Below, in pieces: positions 6,490 to 8,842 of a stretch of 8,842 bases of DNA. This stretch comes from Acidobacteriota bacterium (GTDB lineage Bacteria; Acidobacteriota; Terriglobia; UBA7540). The stretch's first letter is position 1, and the number at the start of each line of letters is the position of its first letter. The stretch is taken from contig JAJYNF010000041.1 of NCBI GenBank assembly GCA_021786455.1, positions 1-8,842 on the forward strand. The letters are read 5' to 3'. The notes beneath the pieces were generated by a model. The model was not told the DNA's origin. It worked only from the letters and a program-made list of their open reading frames with translations, and did no database searches. The position numbers and the translations under genes are program-made.

Positions 6490-6527
6490 CACGCCGAAAC
6501 CCGCGATTTTTGGAATAACACGCCACC

Positions 6528-7307
6528 GTGAAGATTTTCGTTTGCCTCAAACAGGTTCCGGCCCGTGATGCGGCGCTTCGGCTAAATGCCGAAGCCAACT
6601 GGGTGCGCGAAACTGACCTCAGCTTTGAAATCAATGAGCCGGACGTTTACGCGCTTGAAGAAGGGTTGCGCCTCAAGGAAAAGCATGGCGGAGAGGTGGT
6701 CGTGGCCACGCTCGGCCCGGAGCGGGCGACGCAAGCCCTGAAGGAGGCTTTGGCCAAAGGCGCCGATCGTGCCTTGCACCTCAGCGATCCTGCCTTGCAG
6801 AATCTCGACGCCTACGCGACGGCTCGAGCCCTGGCGGCGGCGGTTCAGCAGGAAAAGCCCGACCTAGCCCTGACGGGCTTGCAGGCGGACGACGACGGCT
6901 TTGGTCAGACCGGCGTCCTTATGGCGGAAATCCTCGACTGGCCGCATTCCACCATCATCATGGAAATTCAAGCTGGCGAGAAAACGCTCAAGGTCAAGCG
7001 CGAGCTCGAGGGCGGGTATTTCCAATGGATCGAGGTGCCCCTGCCCGCCATCCTGACGATCCAATCGGGCATCAACAAGCCGCGATACGCCACGCTCAAG
7101 GGCATCTTGGCCGCAAAAAACAAGCCGCTCCAGAAGTTGAGCCTGAAGGATCTGGGGCTTCCGGCCGAGGCTGTTTCTCCCCGTCAGAGGATTTCCAAGG
7201 TTTATGTGCCTCAAAAATCCGGCCGGGTCGAATTTCTGGAAGGAACGGCCCGCGAGGTCGCGAGGAGCTTGGTGGAGAAGTTGCGAAATGAAGCTCGCGT
7301 GATGTGA
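6528..7307 (+). CDS. etfB: electron transfer flavoprotein beta subunit
   Basis: EtfB pairs with EtfA to form a soluble FAD-containing heterodimer. It accepts electrons, classically from acyl-CoA dehydrogenases, and passes them to a quinone reductase or other partner. The 259-residue product opens with MKIFVCLKQVP, has the nucleotide-site segment GLQADDDGFGQTG at 117-129, and carries the beta-subunit signature VKRELEGGYFQWIEV from residue 156, followed by LPAILTI. The start is GTG 6528, the only one giving the family N-terminus; the ribosome binding site is poor (GGAA about 13 nt upstream). It lies 38 bp after fabF and 22 bp before etfA. Whether this is an electron-bifurcating type cannot be decided here. 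No acyl-CoA dehydrogenase, quinone oxidoreductase or Fe-S partner is within the window. Confidence 0.94.
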   Translation: MKIFVCLKQVPARDAALRLNAEANWVRETDLSFEINEPDVYALEEGLRLKEKHGGEVVVATLGPERATQALKEALAKGADRALHLSDPALQNLDAYATARALAAAVQQEKPDLALTGLQADDDGFGQTGVLMAEILDWPHSTIIMEIQAGEKTLKVKRELEGGYFQWIEVPLPAILTIQSGINKPRYATLKGILAAKNKPLQKLSLKDLGLPAEAVSPRQRISKVYVPQKSGRVEFLEGTAREVARSLVEKLRNEARVM

Positions 7308-7329
7308 GTTGCGAGAGCGGCAATTTTTT

Positions 7330-8322
7330 ATGGCGGATCGAATCCTCGTCGTGGCCGAGGATCAAGAAGGACGGCTCGCTCGCGCGGCTTGGGAAGCTGT
7401 GGCCGCGGGGCAGAGCATAGCCCGTGCGTTCGGCGCCGCAGTGGTTACTGCGGTCGCTGGCGCCAACGTTGCTTCCCTAGCCAACGAACTCGCCGGCGCG
7501 GAAATTAGTGAATCGCTCGCGCTCACCTCACCGTTGCTCGAAGACTATACGGCGGAGGGCTTCACGGCGGCGCTCGCGCCCGTGATCGAGCGGCAGCGTC
7601 CGCGCTTTGTGGTGTTCAGCCATACCTACCAAACCCGCGACTTCGCCCCGCGGCTTGCCGCGCGCTTCAGCAAAGCATTGATCGGTGATTGCCTAGGCTA
7701 TCGGCGCGAAGGCGATCGGGCGATTTTCGTTCGGCCCGTTTTTCAGGGCAAATTACTCGCCGATACGGAACCCCTCGGCGATCCGCCTTGCTTTGTTTCG
7801 TTCCAAGCGGGGACGTTCCGCGAGGACTCGGTCCGACGAAGCGCTCAACCCGCACCCGTAACCGCGATTGCCGCCAGCCTTTCGTCAGAAGCTATCCGAA
7901 CCCATCCAGGCGAGCGTTTCCGTGAGGCGAAGCAAACCGTGGACTTGACGCAGGCCGATATCATCGTCGCCGTGGGACGGGGCATTAAATCCCCCGAAAA
8001 TCTGGAATTGGCTAAGAAATTGGCGGAAGTGTTGAACGCAGAACTGGGTGCTTCGCGGCCCATTTGCGACAGCGGCTGGCTCCCGATGGACCGGCAAATC
8101 GGCAGTTCGGGCCAGACTGTGGCGCCGCGTCTCTACGTCGCCTTGGGCATCTCCGGCGCCATCCAGCACCAGGTCGGCATGAAGGGCTCGCGCACCATCG
8201 TCGCCATCAACAAGGACAACGAAGCTCCAATTTTTGAGATTGCCACTTACGGGATCGTCGGGGATTTGTTCGAAGTCGTTCCCGCCCTAATCGAAGAGAT
8301 CAAAAAAGCCAAGACCCGCTGA
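7330..8322 (+). CDS. etfA: electron transfer flavoprotein alpha subunit
   Basis: EtfA supplies most of the FAD site of the ETF heterodimer. The 330-residue product has an N-terminal alpha/beta domain beginning ADRILVVAEDQEG. Its C-terminal FAD-binding domain aligns by eye with mitochondrial ETF-alpha: GASRPICDSG (with Arg243), GSSGQTVAP at 258-266, the signature LYVALGISGAIQHQVGMKG, then INKDNEAPIF and YGIVGDLFEVVPAL. ATG 7330 is preferred over the upstream in-frame TTG 7309, which adds seven residues unlike the family; GAGAG about 12 nt upstream is a weak binding site. It is the last gene of the + strand set and faces a - strand gene whose stop is 105 bp away. Confidence 0.95.
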   Translation: MADRILVVAEDQEGRLARAAWEAVAAGQSIARAFGAAVVTAVAGANVASLANELAGAEISESLALTSPLLEDYTAEGFTAALAPVIERQRPRFVVFSHTYQTRDFAPRLAARFSKALIGDCLGYRREGDRAIFVRPVFQGKLLADTEPLGDPPCFVSFQAGTFREDSVRRSAQPAPVTAIAASLSSEAIRTHPGERFREAKQTVDLTQADIIVAVGRGIKSPENLELAKKLAEVLNAELGASRPICDSGWLPMDRQIGSSGQTVAPRLYVALGISGAIQHQVGMKGSRTIVAINKDNEAPIFEIATYGIVGDLFEVVPALIEEIKKAKTR

Positions 8323-8354
8323 GGTTTCAGGCGGAAGCTGGACTCATCTTTTTG

Positions 8355-8394
8355 TTTCCCCGGCATCTAAATATTGACCACCAGCCCGGGGAAA
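8355..8394. repeat. long-loop inverted repeat in the convergent intergenic region
   Basis: TTTCCCCGG (8355-8363) pairs perfectly with CCGGGGAAA (8386-8394) across a 22-nt loop. A smaller CCCGG/CCGGG hairpin follows at 8407-8422. They sit between the stops of etfA (8322) and the - strand gene (8428-8430), the usual place for shared terminators. Neither strand shows a T-run directly after the stem, so this is not a canonical intrinsic terminator. It may protect 3' ends or act with Rho. Confidence 0.45.
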
Positions 8395-8427
8395 AACGCT
8401 GCATCGCCCGGATTGCGCCGGGACGGC

Positions 8428-8842
8428 TCATCGAACCCGTACCCACTTAAAGTTTCCCCATCCCGCCGCCAGCACCTTACAGGTGCGGCAATCGAACTTG
8501 GTCAGCCCCTGTCCCCGACCGGTGATCAGGTTTTTCGTGACGGTGTCAAATTCGATCTTCATCCGCAAGTGGCAGGTATTGGCAACATGCTCCTGCCGGC
8601 CCTCCCCCAGCGAACAAGCTATAAAGATGGCCGACGTGCCTACCCACTTTGAACCCTTGCGCATGCAGGCCGTACGAATGTAGGAGCCGCGGCGGGCGGC
8701 GGCCGGGGGAAGATTCACCCAGTTGGCCACCAAGCGGTCTCCTTGGATCGTGACGCGATATTCATTGCCCGTGGTGTCCGATCGCCACAGGCTCGTTCCA
8801 CTTAGAGGAGCCGCGTTGGACGGCGGAAGCGTCGCGGCCAGG
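8428..8842 (-). CDS. conserved-looking protein of unknown function, 5' end outside the window
   Basis: On the - strand the frame is open from the right edge of the window down to TGA at 8430-8428, giving 137 C-terminal residues. The composition is protein-like: SLWRSDTTGNEYRVTIQGD, then WVNLPPAAARRGSYIRTAC, KGSKWVGTSAIFIACSLGEG, a TCHLRMKIEFDTVT strand-like stretch, ITGRGQG and a CxxC pair in FDCRTCKVL, ending KWVRVR. Alternating hydrophobic residues suggest a small beta-rich domain, and five cysteines hint at metal binding or disulfides. I recall similar hypothetical proteins in Acidobacteriota but cannot name a family. In-frame TTG at 8733 is unlikely to be the start because the codons upstream of it continue in the same style. 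It converges on etfA, so it is outside the fab operon. Confidence 0.65.
   Translation of the reverse strand, partial: LAATLPPSNAAPLSGTSLWRSDTTGNEYRVTIQGDRLVANWVNLPPAAARRGSYIRTACMRKGSKWVGTSAIFIACSLGEGRQEHVANTCHLRMKIEFDTVTKNLITGRGQGLTKFDCRTCKVLAAGWGNFKWVRVR

Noticed and set aside
8374..8683. Small + strand frames downstream of etfA
   Set aside because: They run opposite a better - strand frame, overlap each other, and show no protein-like pattern.
1..8842. CRISPR arrays, insertion sequences, tRNA genes, phage genes or defence systems
   Set aside because: No regularly spaced direct repeats, transposase motifs, cloverleaf-like segments or related coding frames were seen on either strand.

Overview
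The window is a typical bacterial chromosomal segment of fairly high GC. It holds a type II fatty-acid synthesis operon on the + strand: the C-terminal part of a DUF177/YceD protein, rpmF (L32), plsX, fabH, fabD, fabG, acpP and fabF. The two electron-transfer flavoprotein genes etfB and etfA follow in the same direction. The right end carries the C-terminal part of an unrecognised conserved-looking protein on the - strand, convergent with etfA. No mobile elements, CRISPR arrays, tRNAs or rRNAs are visible. Gene order and protein style suit Acidobacteriota or a neighbouring phylum. That is an inference from general resemblance and is not proven by any marker here.

Layout: 1-784 is the ribosome-linked start (DUF177 and L32), with two small inverted repeats in the gap between them. 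842-4741 holds plsX, fabH, fabD and fabG, which make phosphate-activated acyl chains, start elongation, load malonyl groups and reduce 3-ketoacyl-ACP. 4742-4969 is the longest gene-free gap in the operon and contains a good sigma70-type promoter for acpP whose -35 box lies in a 16-bp inverted repeat. 4970-5218 is acpP, and 5248-6489 is fabF. 6528-8322 is etfB-etfA. 8323-8427 is a convergent intergenic region with a long-loop hairpin. 8428-8842 is the partial - strand gene.

The most striking observation is in acpP. The reading frame is intact and highly conserved over 82 codons, except that codon 37 is TAG (5078-5080). This is exactly the serine of the GADSLD motif that carries the 4'-phosphopantetheine arm. 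One C-to-A change from TCG explains it. As read, the cell would make a 36-residue fragment and no functional ACP from this locus. The plain explanations are a base-call or assembly error, or a fresh mutation tolerated because of another acpP copy. Amber suppression by a serine tRNA is a testable alternative. Code-wide UAG reassignment is unlikely because rpmF and fabF also end in TAG at the expected family lengths.

The active-site residues of FabH, FabD, FabG and FabF are all present, so the rest of the pathway looks functional. Several genes use non-ATG starts: fabD GTG, fabF TTG and etfB GTG.
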